NCBI RefSeq assembly: GCF_022539665.2
Contig: NC_081337.1
Location: 8,532,679 to 8,596,678, forward strand
Length of the DNA stretch: 64,000 bases
Reading direction: 5' to 3'
From: Daphnia carinata
Lineage: Eukaryota; Arthropoda; Branchiopoda; Diplostraca; Daphniidae
Part shown: in pieces, positions 40,696 to 54,673 of the stretch
Layout of the letters: each line of letters starts with the position of its first letter
How positions within the stretch are numbered: the stretch's first letter is position 1
The notes under the pieces: generated by a model
Databases searched by the model: none
Told to the model about the DNA's origin: nothing
Seen by the model: only the letters and a program-made list of their open reading frames with translations
Translations under genes and position numbers: made by a program

Positions 40696-41430
40696 TTAAT
40701 TGGACATATCATTTTTTTTTTTTAAAAGCTTTTTAATGTTGATTATCATTTGCCGATAACTAACGTTTTGTGTGTTTTTTCTTTTGAATGTTTCAGGTTC
40801 TTCGAGAGGGACGGGATCAACAGCGACGTAAAAGGTAGGACAAATTCCCGCTTTGTATTTCTTAGTTCTTTGCCGAGGATCTCTCCTCATGATGTGACGC
40901 AATCGAGCGGGGAAGAAGAGCTTTAGTTTTGATTCATACGAGGTTGGGCGCACATTCGATTCTTTTGAATGGTGAACAAGTTCTCTATTGCGCATCGGTC
41001 TCTGTTTGTCCTCTTTCCGTTTTGCGCCGACCCTCCCCTGTTTCCGATCGATGGGAAAATGTTGTCGGCAGTGCAGCTGAACAACACAGATCGAATGGCA
41101 ATCTATACACACGCACACCGATTGTGCTACACACAACATAGTCGTGCGCATTTTCATTCTTGACCGAAGGAGGATGAACGAGTCGGAACAAACACATGTG
41201 CTCCCGGACAATCTATTCATGGCTGATGTTATTGGGGAGGAAGAGAAGGGAAGGGGGGAGGGATGGTGACTACCCACATCTCTGGCAGAGTTCTCATTTG
41301 AAAGTAGCGCGGACTGAACGAACGAGCCGAACATCCGCTCACGTTCATCCTCCCACCTGTTTTTTTCGTTGATGCCCTCCCCCAATTCGAATAGGAGGAT
41401 TACATCAAAAGCTTTTTGCCTGGACATCAT
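40696..41430 (-). other. Unidentified long open frame, 244 aa from its first ATG
   Basis: An open frame runs on minus from an ATG at 41430 (MMSRQKAFDV...) to a stop at 40696; without requiring ATG it extends upstream to about 41529. The product is basic, with no domain I recognise, a Cys/Val-rich stretch from a GT-rich patch, and a Lys-rich C-terminus from a poly-T tract. The region lacks homopolymers for about 700 nt, unlike its surroundings. On the opposite strand a splice-like pattern (CTAAC, pyrimidines, TTTCAG, then AAAAG|GTAGG) overlaps at 40760-40836. It may be chance, a non-coding transcript or an exon. Confidence 0.2.
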
Positions 41431-42383
41431 TTGATGAATAGGAAGGAATCGTAGCGTTGCGATCGCTCTTCCGCTTGCTTTTCTTTTTCCTTTTTTTGTT
41501 TTGGTGGGGAATTCAAATCCCCACTGCACGTGCTGGACGCACTACCTTTAAATCCTTTTCCTTTTTTTTTTTTTTTTTTGAATCATTCCATCCAGGTGAT
41601 GGGCAGTTTCAAAGTTTTCTTTTTTTTTTTATTTTGTCTTGCACAGAGTCTCTTTTGAATTTTCAAAAAAATAATGTCTTTTTTTTTTTTTTTTTTTCCT
41701 CACCGTTGTGAAAATGCACGTACGGTCCGTGGTGTTCTTCTTGTGCTTGTCGATTTGTCGGCACCATTGTATTTGAGCAGAGCCTATCGCAGGGCGTGAT
41801 TGACGTACGCAAATCCTCTTGACTTCGAGACTGGCATCTCCGCCTTTTCTTTTTTCTTTTTTTCCCTCATTTTTTTCTTTATCATCTTCGTATGTGATTT
41901 TCTCGCAGCATCACTGCGAAAAAGGGCGGAGGACAAGGAGGAGATATATCCCCCTAGATAGGCATTTTGTGTGTGTGTTAATCTAGTCAAAAAGGACAAT
42001 CGAATTTTTTTTTTTACCTTTTCCTCTTGTACTGCCTTTTGGAAACATCTTAAAACGCAGATTTAAAAAAAAAAAAAAAGAAAAACGTGTTTTTCTTTGA
42101 AGAGAATAGCAGAAGTGAGTAAAGGCTTTTTTTTTTTTTACTGCGTTCTCTCTTCTTCCTTTTCTCTTTGACAACAAAAGCCAAAGTGGTGAACAGAGGG
42201 GTGAAAAGAGTTCCAAGGCAAGGCAACCCGGTTTGATGGTAGACGGCTTGACGACGAAGAGACGGAATCCTCAGGTGTGTGTGTGTGTGTGTGCTGATTT
42301 CTATCTTCATCTTGGTTGCCAATGGGAACAGGACTGAATGGCTTTTGGTTAAGATTTTTGTTTTTTCGAACTGACTGAACAAG

Positions 42384-42411
<28 letters not shown>
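42384..42411. repeat. Poly-A tract (28 nt)
   Basis: Uninterrupted A28. Confidence 0.94.
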
Positions 42412-42414
<3 letters not shown>

Positions 42415-42657
42415 GTGAGCAAAACGCAAATGCGCATTTCCCACGGCCCACAGGTTCCTTTTGATGGCGGTCATTTGATAAAAACGCCCAAACTAATAGA
42501 GACAAATACGTTGTTGTCGTTCCAAGTAAAAATAATGTTTAAAAAAATAATAATAAATTTTGTTTGAATTCATTGCGACATGTGAGGTTATTTATACCTT
42601 ATAGTCCTATCTCGCAGCACACAAGCAGGGGCGGGGGGCTTGACCGGAACCAAAGGG

Positions 42658-42658
<1 letters not shown>

Positions 42659-42686
<28 letters not shown>
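42659..42686. repeat. (CT)14 microsatellite
   Basis: Perfect CT array. Confidence 0.94.
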
Positions 42687-42690
<4 letters not shown>

Positions 42691-42772
42691 TACCTATATA
42701 AAAGAAGCGTATCATTAGACAGACTTCTTATGCCTTGCACACAAAACACATACGTATAATACCGGTGTAGCG

Positions 42773-42801
<29 letters not shown>
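42773..42801. repeat. (TA)n microsatellite
   Basis: About 14 perfect TA units. Confidence 0.93.
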
Positions 42802-42808
<7 letters not shown>

Positions 42809-42969
42809 CTGGCCCATCCACTGACAAATCCTCGTTTCACAGGTGTGTGTGTGCCTCGGTGGCGGTGGGTTTCTTTTCGTTTCTCTTGTGTTCGACCGAG
42901 TGGGGGCGTCCCCTACTGAGTTTGGCGCTTTGTTGATCTCAGAAGCTGCTGTGTGTATTGCTATCAAAT

Positions 42970-42973
<4 letters not shown>

Positions 42974-43009
<36 letters not shown>

Positions 43010-43019
43010 GGGGGGGGGG
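42974..43019. repeat. T35 followed directly by G11
   Basis: Two adjoining homopolymers. The junction could be hard to sequence and the lengths are uncertain. Confidence 0.93.
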
Positions 43020-43350
43020 AGGGAGGAAAGGAGGAGAGAAATAAATAGAATAGCGACCTCTGCCCAGGTGGTGGTGGTGGTGGTGGTGCTCTTTCCAGTT
43101 CTCTTCTGATGCGCACCATCGTCCAGCATCAGTTGTTTGTGTCGTCTGTCTTTTCTTTTCTTTTCTTTTCTTTCTTTTTTTTTATATATATTTTTCTTTT
43201 CTATACGAGAACCGTAGAGCGATAATGGCGCATCGTCCATCGTTTCTTTCTTTCTTAAATGACAATTTTTATCGGTGAGAAGAGAGAGACCCCCCTATAA
43301 GACGAGCCACAGCCGGAAGGATGCGTTTGCATTGTAACTGACAATGACGA

Positions 43351-43354
<4 letters not shown>

Positions 43355-43381
<27 letters not shown>
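43355..43381. repeat. (TG)n microsatellite
   Basis: About 13 units. Confidence 0.93.
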
Positions 43382-44243
43382 TCCGTCTTCTTATTATTTT
43401 TTTTTTTAAGGGAAAAAAAAATGCTGGACATTTTTTTTTTCTTCTCCAGTATTTTTTTTTTTTTTTTTTAGATCCCGTGTTTCAGCCCCCATCGTTTTAT
43501 TTCTTTTCGTCTTTTATCGAAATCCATTCTAGCTAGTTTGTGTGTGTGTGTGTGTGTCTCCTCCTATTGTTGGCTACGCGATGGCTAAGTGCCGAGTCAG
43601 CTTCTCTTTTTTTTTTTTTTTTTTTTTTAGTTCTTTAGTTTTTTTTTTTTTTTTGTTGTGCATTTCATATCCACCCATGATGAATGTCGTCCAAGAGTTT
43701 AGTAAAGGAAGAGAAAAAAGCGACGAATATTTTTTTTTTTTTTTCTTTTCTATTGATATGAACTTCAACCAGCAACTGATGGCCATTTCTTTACACTTAT
43801 TGTTGAACCGGATCGAATCCATCTCTTTATGAATTCCTCTGTTTTTCTTCTTTTTTTTTCTTTTTTTTTTCTTTTTTATTCGTAAACGCAGAGCAAAAGA
43901 AATTCTCTGCTTTTATTTTTGAATTTTAGACATTTCCTCTGTTGTTGTGGTTCTGTTTGTGGGTGTCTCGTGTGTCCACCGTTTTGGGTGGTGCCCATTC
44001 TTTAGTCAATTTTTATTCAACCGAAAACTTGTCACGATTCAACGACTCCGCTTTTACTTTACTTTTTTTTTTTTTTTTCTTTTTTTTTTTTTCATCAATT
44101 GATGTAAACATTCCGCACATCATAATGGAAACTTTTGCGCTGTAATCGCGGGCGTATCGTATCGTTTAATTCGATTTACATTTCCGTAAAACCGGAATCC
44201 TATCATTTTGGGCCGAATGAGAGGCAACGCACGTGCCAGCCCA

Positions 44244-44246
<3 letters not shown>

Positions 44247-44279
<33 letters not shown>
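44247..44279. repeat. Poly-T tract (33 nt)
   Basis: Uninterrupted T33. Confidence 0.95.
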
Positions 44280-44280
<1 letters not shown>

Positions 44281-47200
44281 AAGAACGCAACTTCCTAGCC
44301 ATGAAACGTTCGTTTATATTTGAAATCACGCTGCGCTCAGCTCTGCCTTTTTTTTTTTTTTCGTGATCTGGAGCAGCTTTTGTTTTGTTTGGAAATTTTT
44401 TTTTTTTGCAATGATTGTTAGGCACTTGTTTCTTATGCGTGTCTTATTTTTTTGTTTAACTGCTTAAAATATCATTCTTGTATTATTATACAGACGTTTA
44501 TCTTCCCGAAAAAGAAGAAAAAAAAATCACTGATAATTTTCAATTCTATTCTTAACCATTTTTTTTTCTTTTTCCTCTTCTTTTTTTTTTTTTTCGTCTC
44601 TTTTTACGTGACCATAGCGGTGGATCCTTTGCTATGCTAATCACCACGTCTTTTTTAGAACCCCTTTCTCCATGTCCAATCCCGTCTTTGCTTGTTGTTT
44701 GGGCTGTTGCCCTGTTACAAAACCCCGTGAGCGCAATTTTCTTTAACATATTTTTTTTTTTTTTTTTTTCTGACGGCCATTCGGACTGCAGGAAAAAAAA
44801 GAAAAGAAAAGAAAAAGAATTTATTTATTTTTTGTTTGTTGAGAAGAGCCGGCTGCTCGGTCGTGACAACACGCGCATCCCCCCCCCCCCCCCTTTAAAA
44901 TCCTTTTGTACGTTTTTTTTTTTTTTTTTTTTAAACGTATCCTTTCTTCCAACGAGGAGTATATCGCGACTCGAAGACATTCGGTGATCGACTGAGCGGC
45001 GTGTTGTAACGGCGTATAATTTGATGTTTTTGCTCGTTGCGTAGGCTAAAAGGCAATAGCCAAAAGAAGAGAACAGAAGAGCCGTAGTAAAAAGAGAAGA
45101 AAAAAAAAAAAAAAATAACGATAGGATATAGGATGAAGAAGGGCTTCACAAAAGGCTGGTTTTTGTGTGTAAATCATGGTGTGTGCAACATTGTGACCCG
45201 ACGCGTCGCAGCCATTCAGGAAAAAGAAGAAGAAAGACTCTTGAAGTGTCACCTGTGTGTGTGTGTGTGTGTGTGTGCTGCGAGAGGCTTCGAGGTTCGG
45301 GCACAGCAGCGACATAAAACTTGAATAGGTTAGGCTGATTGGGGGGAGGAAACAAGAACCCCAACCACCTCTTTAAGTGGATGAATAGATACGGAGGTCT
45401 ATAGGCAGCAGAGAATGGCATGCATGGAGAAGACTGGACACAACTACAAGAGAAGAAGAAGAAAAAAAAAAAAAAAAAAGGAGAGACTGCACTTCCGGCC
45501 GTAAATGATGGTGTGTCCCCTCTGTTGAAGAAAAGAAAAGGTGGAGAGGACCTTTTTCTCGTTTTTTTTTTTTCTTCTTCTTCATCTTCCCTATATCTTT
45601 TTTATTGTTATTATTATTTCAGCTGAGGGGGTGGAATATAGGGAGAAGAAGAAGGAAAAAAAAAAAAAAAGAAGCTAGGCGACAAGCAGTCTGTCAGGTG
45701 AACCGCTCCTTTTTCTTTTTTTTTTATTCTTCTTTTCCCTTACCTTTGCAGCATTCCAGGTAGGGTACAGACAAATCCTGGAGAAAACCCCCCTGTTTTT
45801 TTATTCTTTCTTTTATAGTACGCGCATTCTAGTATGTGCTTATACAGTGACACAGTAACTCTGTCCCAGTAGTATAGCCTTCTTCTCAATTGGATTCTCA
45901 AAAAAAAAAAAAAAAAAAAAAAAGGAAAGCCCCATGCACACCCTAAAAGCGCGTTGGAGAAGAAAAAAAGCTCGTAGGAACAAATACCACCCCTCCCTTG
46001 ACACCGTATCCATAAAGGTCGATTCTCTTTTTTTTTTTTTTCTTCTTCTTCTTGAATGTCCAGCGTTCAACCAGCCAAAAAAAGAAGTGGAGGAAATTAC
46101 CGTCTGCTTGAGATTGTACACATTCCAAACGGCAGGTTGACCTTTGTGACCTGATAGATGGGAGCAGACCATCAAATCAAAAAAAAAAATAATAAATAAA
46201 TAAATAACACACAAAAAAATGCGAGCGAATGTTATAACCGCCCATTAGTTTTTCCTTCGATTTCAAATGAAAAATGGGGTTGCATTTTTTTTTTTTTTTT
46301 TTTTTTTTTTCTGGGTGTGTAGGTGGACGCATTCTAGCGCAGGGCGGCGGCGATCGGATGGCCAACCGCATCTCTAAGGAATCTCGTTTGTGTACCTTGT
46401 AAAAGAAACGTTTTGTGATCCCCATCTTTTCATGGCGTATCGATTATATCCGAAGAAAGAAAGAAAGAAACCGATCATGTTTTTTTTTTTTTTTTTTTTT
46501 TTCTCCTTCATTCCTCTCTTCTTCTTCTTCTTCTTTTTTTTTTATGATTATAGCTTCAGAAGAGAGCCAAACGAGACACCACGTGAAGTAGAGTGAAAGA
46601 GATACGATCGGAAAGATGTGATCGCGATTGGACAGTGACATCATATATCCAATGGTGTCGGTGTCGAACACGAACCACCATCACACACACACACACACAC
46701 ACACACCGTGTGATTTTTTTTTTTTTTTTTTCATTCTTTATACCTCCCCCATTTTCTTTTTTGGAAACTTGGTGCGCAAGTGCGTGTCTTGCCTTGGTGG
46801 CAACACATAAGATATGAGACTTCCCGAGGTGTTTCACGTGACATTGCGCCCAACCCGAACACACCGCCCGGACTAATGGGATTCCCGCTGAGGCAAGGAA
46901 AAAGAGTCTCTTCGGGATAAGAAAAAAAAAAGAAAGAAAAAAGCTTTAAAAGAACAAGATGGAAAAAGAAGAAGAAAAAAATAAAATGAAAACGAATAGG
47001 GAATCATTTGACAGCATCTTGGGGGGTAAAAGACGCGCGCGCGTTTAGCCTCTTTGCGCTGGAGCCTTGATGTGCGCAAAGAGCTTTGATATATATATAT
47101 TTTTTTTTTCTCTTTTATTCTTTTCTTTTTTTTTTTTCCAAACTCAAAAGAAAGAAAAAAAGAGAATAGAAAAGAGTAAAAAAAAGAGACAACTGTAGAG

Positions 47201-50200
47201 AACAAGATCCAATGAGCTGATACATTGTTTCTCTGATAATAAGCTTTCGGATGATGCTATTAAAGTTTTTTTGCTACAATGCATGATAAAAAGACTATTG
47301 AATCTTTTTGATGTTGTAAAGAAAAGAAAAGGGAAAAAAAAAAAAATAGATGAAAAGCCAGCGCACGTCATTGTCAGTTGGACAACAAAACCCAATTGGA
47401 AGGAGGAGGCAATCACCTCGAGTCGGGTCTTTATAGAATCATACGTGTATCTCCGAAGGGAAACGCCATTTTTTTTGCTTTTTACCTTTTCTGTCTATGG
47501 ACCAAGGGCGGGGGGGGTGGGGGGGGGTTGAATTCCTTGTGATTCATAGAGCAGTAACTCCTCCCGTTTGAAATTGTAAGTCTCGATATAGAAAAGACAA
47601 AAAACAGTTGGTGGTATTTCTTTTTTTTTTTTTTTTAGTTCTTCTTCTCTCATCCGGTCCCCCCCCTTTTTTTTTTTCGTTCTTGGATAGACCGGCTCTC
47701 ACCTGAGAGACTTCCTGCCCCCCCCCCCCCCCCCCCCACAAAAGAGATAGACAACTGGGCATGTAGTGGAGGTCGTACGCGCCAAAGACACAAGGACGCA
47801 AAACAAGACAAATGTCGCATTTTCCGAAAGAATGGGAAGGTGTCAGGGCCCGCCTGCCGAGTCCAGCCCAAACCACTTTGCCAAACGGACTTTTGGGGGC
47901 CATTGTTCCTACCTTTTATCCTTAGATCCCTCTTTCTTTCTCTCTACCCTCCCCTCTCCCACCCCCCTTTTTTTTTTGTTCCATTCTCGGCTGCTGGACC
48001 CATCTTCGTTTTAACGCACAACACCTGATACAGCCTCAACATTAGAGGGAGGAGGGCTAAAGATGTGCCCACCTCTCCCACCTGTGTAGGTTTCTCCTCC
48101 TACTCCGCCAAAGTCCTTTTTTTTTTTTTTTGTGGGTCCCTTATATTTTTTGGTTGACTCTATTGTAAACGATGCACTTTACCTATAGAGGATTTTTTTC
48201 TTTTTCTCTCTTTTGCTCTGTTGAATTTTTTTTTTTCTTTCGCCTTCTGACCGCATATTGTAAAAAGGCCGGATGTTGAGTAATAGCTTTTGGCAAGACA
48301 CGAGAAACGCCAATAGTGGCTGATGTGACGCGTCAGGTAGTTGAGGCAACAAATGTCACATTGTCAATCCGTCTCGAACACAACGCTAAAGAATGTCGGC
48401 TATGGCATGCCGATGAAATATACTCCCCCCCCCTTTCCCTTTTCATTTTTTTTTTTTTTTGTTCTTCCTCCTCCTCCTCCTCCCTGCCCATGTTTCAGCT
48501 GCACGTCGGCTTGTGAACTCGTCAAGACGTGTATAAACTATTCACACGTGTCAAAACAATCCAATCAGCCTCGAAAGCCTATTAGCTGTCAAGTCGTCCC
48601 TTTCTCGAATTGAAAACAATATCAGATAAAAAAAGTATTGTACAAAACGCACATTGTCTTTAATACGTCATTTACATACCGTTGGGGTAGACGTGAAAGA
48701 AATAAGCCTCTTGTCATTTTCTCATCTGCCTTTTTTTTTTTTTTTTATGAAATAGGCGGACAGAAATCACGGATTCGATCCGTCTATGTTTTTTTGTTTT
48801 TTTTCTGAAGCTCAAAATCAAATAAAAAAAGAAACACGGATAGGGAAACATGTGAGTGGTGGGTTGGAGTAGAGGCGGATAATGTGTTGCTGTTGTTGTT
48901 GTGTTGTTGTTTGAATTCATGTTTGTGTAATGGGACGTGTGTCACGCCGAGGGAGAAAAAAAAAAAAAGAAACCCGGCAGTGTTTTTTCTCCTTTCTTTG
49001 ATGATATCCTCAGAAGTGGAGTGGAGCATCTCCTTTGCCACCCCTGCGAAGCCACATCTTGCGCATAATTTAAGTCAGCGTGTTATCCTCGACAAACTCG
49101 CTAAGTAACCATTTTTCGAATCACTCTCTCCGCTTGTATAGAAATGAAGGGGGAGGGGGGGGGGGGGATGAAGCCAGAAAAGACAAGAGTTTTTCTTGTT
49201 GTTTGAATAACATTTCGGATAGAAGAATCCCCCGTCGTTAGCGCGTCTGATCTCAAAGCTAAGAGGTGGTGATCGATGGACGATTAAACGCCTTTTTCCT
49301 TCGTTTTCCATTTTTTTTTTTTTTTTTTTCCGTTTTGTATATTTTTTCTTGTTTTAAGGAAGTAAAAAGAAAACACGCGTGAAACTTGTCAGGGATGCAA
49401 CATGAGCGCATAGTCGTATTTGTATCCTGAGGTTGACTGTGTTAAAAAAGAAAAAAAAAAAAGAAAAAAAAAAAACGAATGCAACTCTCTGTCTGTGCGT
49501 GTGTCCATAAGATATGCATAATTAACGCGACTGCCGCCGTCGGTTTCCTCTTACGCTTTTATTTTTGCATACGAAATTGACAGAAACGAACGCGGGGACG
49601 ATCGCAGCGGTGCGTCCCTCTTGTTTTTCCCTTTGGCGACTGAAGAAGAGAAGGAGAGAGACACGTAGAGAGTGAGAGAGAAACAAGAAAATGTCGAGAG
49701 AAAAAAAACAAAAAAAAAAAAAAAAAAGAATAATTTAGTAAGTCTTAAGCGAGAACATAAGCGCCACCTACGGCGCTGTAAGCGGTTGACCGACGACTCT
49801 CGCGTTCGCGACGGGACAAAAAAAAAAAAAAGAGAGCCCCTTTCGTAATAGGGAGAGCTGTGGGACCTTCATCATCAAACATCCAAGTTTGTTTCAAAAA
49901 AAAAAAAGAAAAAAGAAATTATCGATATTCACCGCAAAAGGGCCGAGGTGCTAATTATTCACGGGGCGTCCTCAACCTCTCTTTTTGGTCTTTTTTTTTT
50001 TTTTTCCCAGCAGCCATCGTCCCTGGTAGAGAAACAACGTCGTCAATAGAAAAGAAAACTGTTTGAAAATGAAAGAATAAAAAATGCGAGAAGGAGGTTG
50101 AAGGGGGTCGTGAGAAGAACGACGAGAATGCAACCGACTTCATTGGCACGTTTTTTTTTTTTTTTTTTTTTTTAGACCAGCGCTTACATACACACACACA

Positions 50201-50717
50201 ACGTCTACCACAAATTTTTAGGGGGCCCTCCCTCCAGTGAAATACATTCTTTTTCGGAGGACTCTGGTGCTCCGATCCTCTTCTTTTCTCACTGTAATAA
50301 CACCTCTCTTGTTGCTTCCTATCTATCGAGCGTGCCGTGGAAAACCTTTTCTTTTCTTTTTTTTCTTTTTTTTTCTATGTTAAGTGTGAGTGTATCTCTC
50401 TCTTTCTCTCTCTCATTCTCCTCTTATAACTTGACAATGCTTGTTTATCCACCACACACTAGTTCATTTCCCTTTTTTTTCTTTTTTCTTACCTGACGTC
50501 AATGACGCGTGTCATTTTCTTTTTTTTTCGTTTAGGGAGGGATTTCTCCTCCTATTCTTTTCTATCGTTGGCTTTTATTTCTGGTTTCAAAATAATAAGA
50601 AAGAAAAGAAAGAAAAAAAAGGGCAACGGTGACTTCAACGCCCGTGTTCCATCAGAGCGGTTCTCTCTGTTTCTACGTCAATCAAATATGTAGATTCAAA
50701 GAGAGAGAGAAGAGGGA

Positions 50718-50739
50718 AAATCAGCTTGACAGCTGATTT
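50718..50739. repeat. 9-bp perfect hairpin flanked by GA and CT runs
   Basis: aaatcagct (50718-50726) and agctgattt (50731-50739) pair exactly around a 4-nt loop. A GA-rich run on the left and a CTCTCT run on the right could extend the stem across an internal loop. Confidence 0.8.
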
Positions 50740-51764
50740 GAAAGCTCTCTCTGTTGTTTTTTTTTTTTTGTTTTTTTTTTTTTTGCTTTTTGATTTCCAC
50801 TTTTCTTTTTCTTTTTCTTTTTGTACGTGTGGGGAGACGTAGTACGCACACGTGAATCAGATGGTGTAGAGCTTGTTTGTTGGTGGGCCCCTTCGTTGTT
50901 TCTCACACACACACACAGCACTGACAAGATCACTCTGCGAAGGAAATGAAACGGACGACCGGTGTCTGATTGAAACGATTTCAGTTGTTTCGTCCACCAC
51001 TACAACTGACGTTGACTATTTGAGATTTATTTTTTGTTTTTTTTTGTTTTTTTTTTTTTGTTTGTTACACAGCTGGCCTCGGACGTGGCCAACTCATACA
51101 TATTGTTTCCTCTGATTGCATTTTTTTTTGTTTTTTTTCTTGTTTGAATTTTTCGTTTTTCTTGTTTGCGCGAAGTCGTTTTTTTTTTTTCCTCCATCGT
51201 TTTTTGTTTCGACGTGTCAAATCGTGCGCGAAGACGTGCCTAAATACGGGTAGATTGTACGCGCTTGAATTCTACGCTTTTACAATGAAGCGCAGTTACA
51301 AACGTGTGACAAATTGATTGGGCAAACAAACAAAAAAACAAATGGGTTTTATTTTTTAAATTTCATTTCGACTTACCTTTTTTTCTTTCTTTTATTATTG
51401 ACAATAAAAGTCGTATTTCGTTTTTTTTTGGGGGGGGGGGTTTGGTTGGTTGGACCTTTTTATTTTCTTTTGGCCTTTGTGCGAGGGTGTCGCTAACAAA
51501 AAAAAAAAAAAAAAGAAGGCCTAATTGATTGGGCAATATTCATTGACCGCTGGTTTGATTTGTATCTCTCTTTTTTTTTTTTTTTTTTCCTTCCTCCTCT
51601 CCTTCGTCTTCATTTTCTCCCACTTTTACAGCTGACGTTGTGTATAACAGCCGGATTAGATACGAACGTTATATACAACTGGCCATAACTACAAGTGTCT
51701 GTATCGGACATGTGTTCTTGCTTCTCTCCAATTGGAAACGAAGAAGAATATAAAGGGAAAAGGT

Positions 51765-51765
<1 letters not shown>

Positions 51766-51803
<38 letters not shown>
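51766..51803. repeat. Poly-T tract (38 nt)
   Basis: One of the longest uninterrupted T runs in the window. Confidence 0.95.
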
Positions 51804-53092
51804 CATATTCGTCTCATTTTTGTATTTTTGTTTTCTTCTTTTTTTGAAAAGTCGTTTCCCCCCCATTTACGACCCGTCATCTTATTGAGTTTCACCTTTT
51901 GGTAGTCCCAACACACACGCCACCATATCGAGGTGAGCAGAGCTATAGTGATTTTTTTTTTTGTGTGTGTGTGTGCGCGTTGTGTTGTGTTGTTGTTGTT
52001 GTTGTGTGTGTCTGTCTTGTTGTTGAGAACTTCTTTGGTTATTCTCTCCTCTTTTCGTAGTGATGGTTAGTGGTGATGGTTTGTCCTCGGCACTAAAAGC
52101 CCACAGGGTCAAACAAAAGCCATCACAATAAGACCATTTTCTTTTTCTTTTTTTCTTGAATTTTTTTTTTTTTTTTTTTTTGGCTATTATGTTGTGCGGA
52201 ATGAACACGTCACGTCTTTGGCTCGATTTTTTTTTTTTTTTTTTTGCCCCCTCTAGGTCCTTTTAGTTTTGTACTCTTTTTTTTTTTTTTTTTTTTTAAT
52301 GCTCCTATTCGCAGACCTCCATTAAAGGTTCTGTTTGCCATCGCCTTTCGGACACACAATTTTTTGTGTGGTACGAACAACAAACCAACAATGGATGCGC
52401 TTCTTCCGCCCGTGTATCTGTCGTCTATCGATTCATTTTTTTTTTTTTTTTTTTTTTTTTCAACCACTTTTTTTGTCTGATCTCTTATAGCCTGGCATCA
52501 TCTTGACGAATTCTTTTCGTTCAGTGTCCTGCACAAGAGACGATTAAAAACAATTCGAGGATGACAGTTAAACAATAGAGGTTCCCTTTTTTTTTTTTTT
52601 TTTTTATGGGCTCCTTTCTCTTGATGTTATTATCATTCGCCAGTTAACGTGTAGACACAAAGTTAAGAAAGGAGACAGCGTAACGTTGAACGAGAATTAT
52701 CAAAAGGGGAACTCGGATAATGGTCTCGCATTATTCCGCACTTGTTTCTCTCTCTCTCTCTCTCTCTGTCTCGAGTGTCGCTAAGAACAACAACAGTTTG
52801 CAATACAAAAGCCAACGACAAGTAAAACGCAACCAAAAATAGCCGAGGCGTTGGCGTGTATAGATTTTCTAGTAAAAACAAAAAAAAAAAAGAAAAAAAA
52901 AAAAAAAAAATGGCTTTATATTTTTTGTTTTTATTATTATTTCTTTTTTTTTTTTTTTTTTTTCTCGTTTGCGGGAAGCGGATTATTCCGGCTGGGAAAC
53001 TATCGTTGCATCTCCCCCTTGTCTTTCCCTTTGGGCCATTGAAACTTGTCAAGCTTTATGTTCCACTATTCTCGTTTACATAAAAGAGTGGC

Positions 53093-53095
<3 letters not shown>

Positions 53096-53158
<63 letters not shown>
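53096..53158. repeat. Poly-A tract (A29-C-A33)
   Basis: A 63-nt A run with a single C interruption. Confidence 0.95.
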
Positions 53159-53159
<1 letters not shown>

Positions 53160-53516
53160 GGAGAGGGGGTTCCCTGTTGATTGAAGAGAAATCTCGTTAC
53201 AAGTTTGGCTTCTTTTTTTTTTCCCGAAATTTTTTTTCTTTCTTGTTTTATCTTGTTGTTGTTTGCTGTGAATGAAAAGGTTCACCGAGATCGCGGTGTT
53301 CTATTCTATTTTATTTTTCGTCTTTATGTATGGACGACGTTATTGTGTTGACATATTGAGAAACAAAAACCTTGCCTGCACAATGAAGATTTAAAAAAAA
53401 AAAAACAAAAAAAAAAAAAAAGCCTTTTGAAAATTTTGTAATGTACCCAGTCACTTGATGTCTGCTGGGCTGGTCAGAAACAATGTGCCTCTTTGACTGG
53501 AACCAAAAGTGGAACC

Positions 53517-53549
<33 letters not shown>

Positions 53550-54634
53550 GTTTCAATTTTTAATTTCGTTGTTTTTCTTTTCGCTTTTTTTTTTTTTTGG
53601 AAAGAAAAAACAAAACAAAAGGTGGGAGGAAGGTGTTTTGTTTTCACTTCTTTATATTTTTGCTTGGCCTCTTTAGACCTTGGCTTATTCTTCCAAGCCC
53701 ATTTGCTTTTGACTACGACGTACCACTTGTGTAGGAGATTAGAAGCTGGAACAAGAACAACGAGAAGACCAACTGGGGGGATACAAGGGCTCGGCTTTCG
53801 AATTTGAAGAAAGAATTCATCAAAAGGTGCGCAAAAGAGATGAAAAGGGGGGGGGGGAAGGCCAATCGGAGGACCAACAGCATCCCAAAATCTATGGGTC
53901 CAGCTTTTTGTATTTTTTTTTTTTTTTTGCCCCCTCAAAGTACTGGGCTGTGCGAATGTCTTATTACCTTCCATCTTTGATTTGAAGAAGAAAACCTCCT
54001 GGATATTCCCCCCCCCCCCCTTGCAAAAAAAAAAAAAAAAAAAAAAAATGAAATAGTTGTGGTCCAGGTGTCTTCCGCGACCGACGAAGAATAGCCCAAA
54101 GAAGAATAGAAAAATGCCTCTTTAAGCGATTCGGTTTGTCCATCCTACTCCTTTTCTTTTCTTTTTTTTTTCGCCCCTTTCTTTCTTCGTTTCTTATAGT
54201 ATTCCAACCTTTTTTTATTCTTTTCTCAACAAGCTTTTAGGCTCTGTACTCGCGACGTGTGTATATTTTATACTAAAAGAAAAAAAAAAAAAGGGGGGGG
54301 GGGGAGGACCCACCCCGCGATCTTCTTTTGTTGACCATAAACGGGTTGACAGGCCGGTCAAGGGAGCCCATTCTCCTCCGTGTGAAGCTAAAGTCGAAGC
54401 CGCTTCTGAAAATTTAACACACACACACACACACACACACATACACACAAAAAAAAAAAAACACATTTGAAAAAAATACGTAGGGAACAAGAAATTCACT
54501 TCCAGTTGATGGCTCTCCTCGACGTATTTGTCCTGGACAATTCGGTTGCTGGAAAAAATAATTGAGGGAGTTCTTTCGCACGTATGCCAAACACATTTTC
54601 GGTGTCTTTCATACCGGCCATCGCCCAACCTAAA

Positions 54635-54638
<4 letters not shown>

Positions 54639-54671
<33 letters not shown>
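54639..54671. repeat. Poly-A tract (33 nt)
   Basis: Uninterrupted A33. Confidence 0.95.
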
Positions 54672-54673
<2 letters not shown>

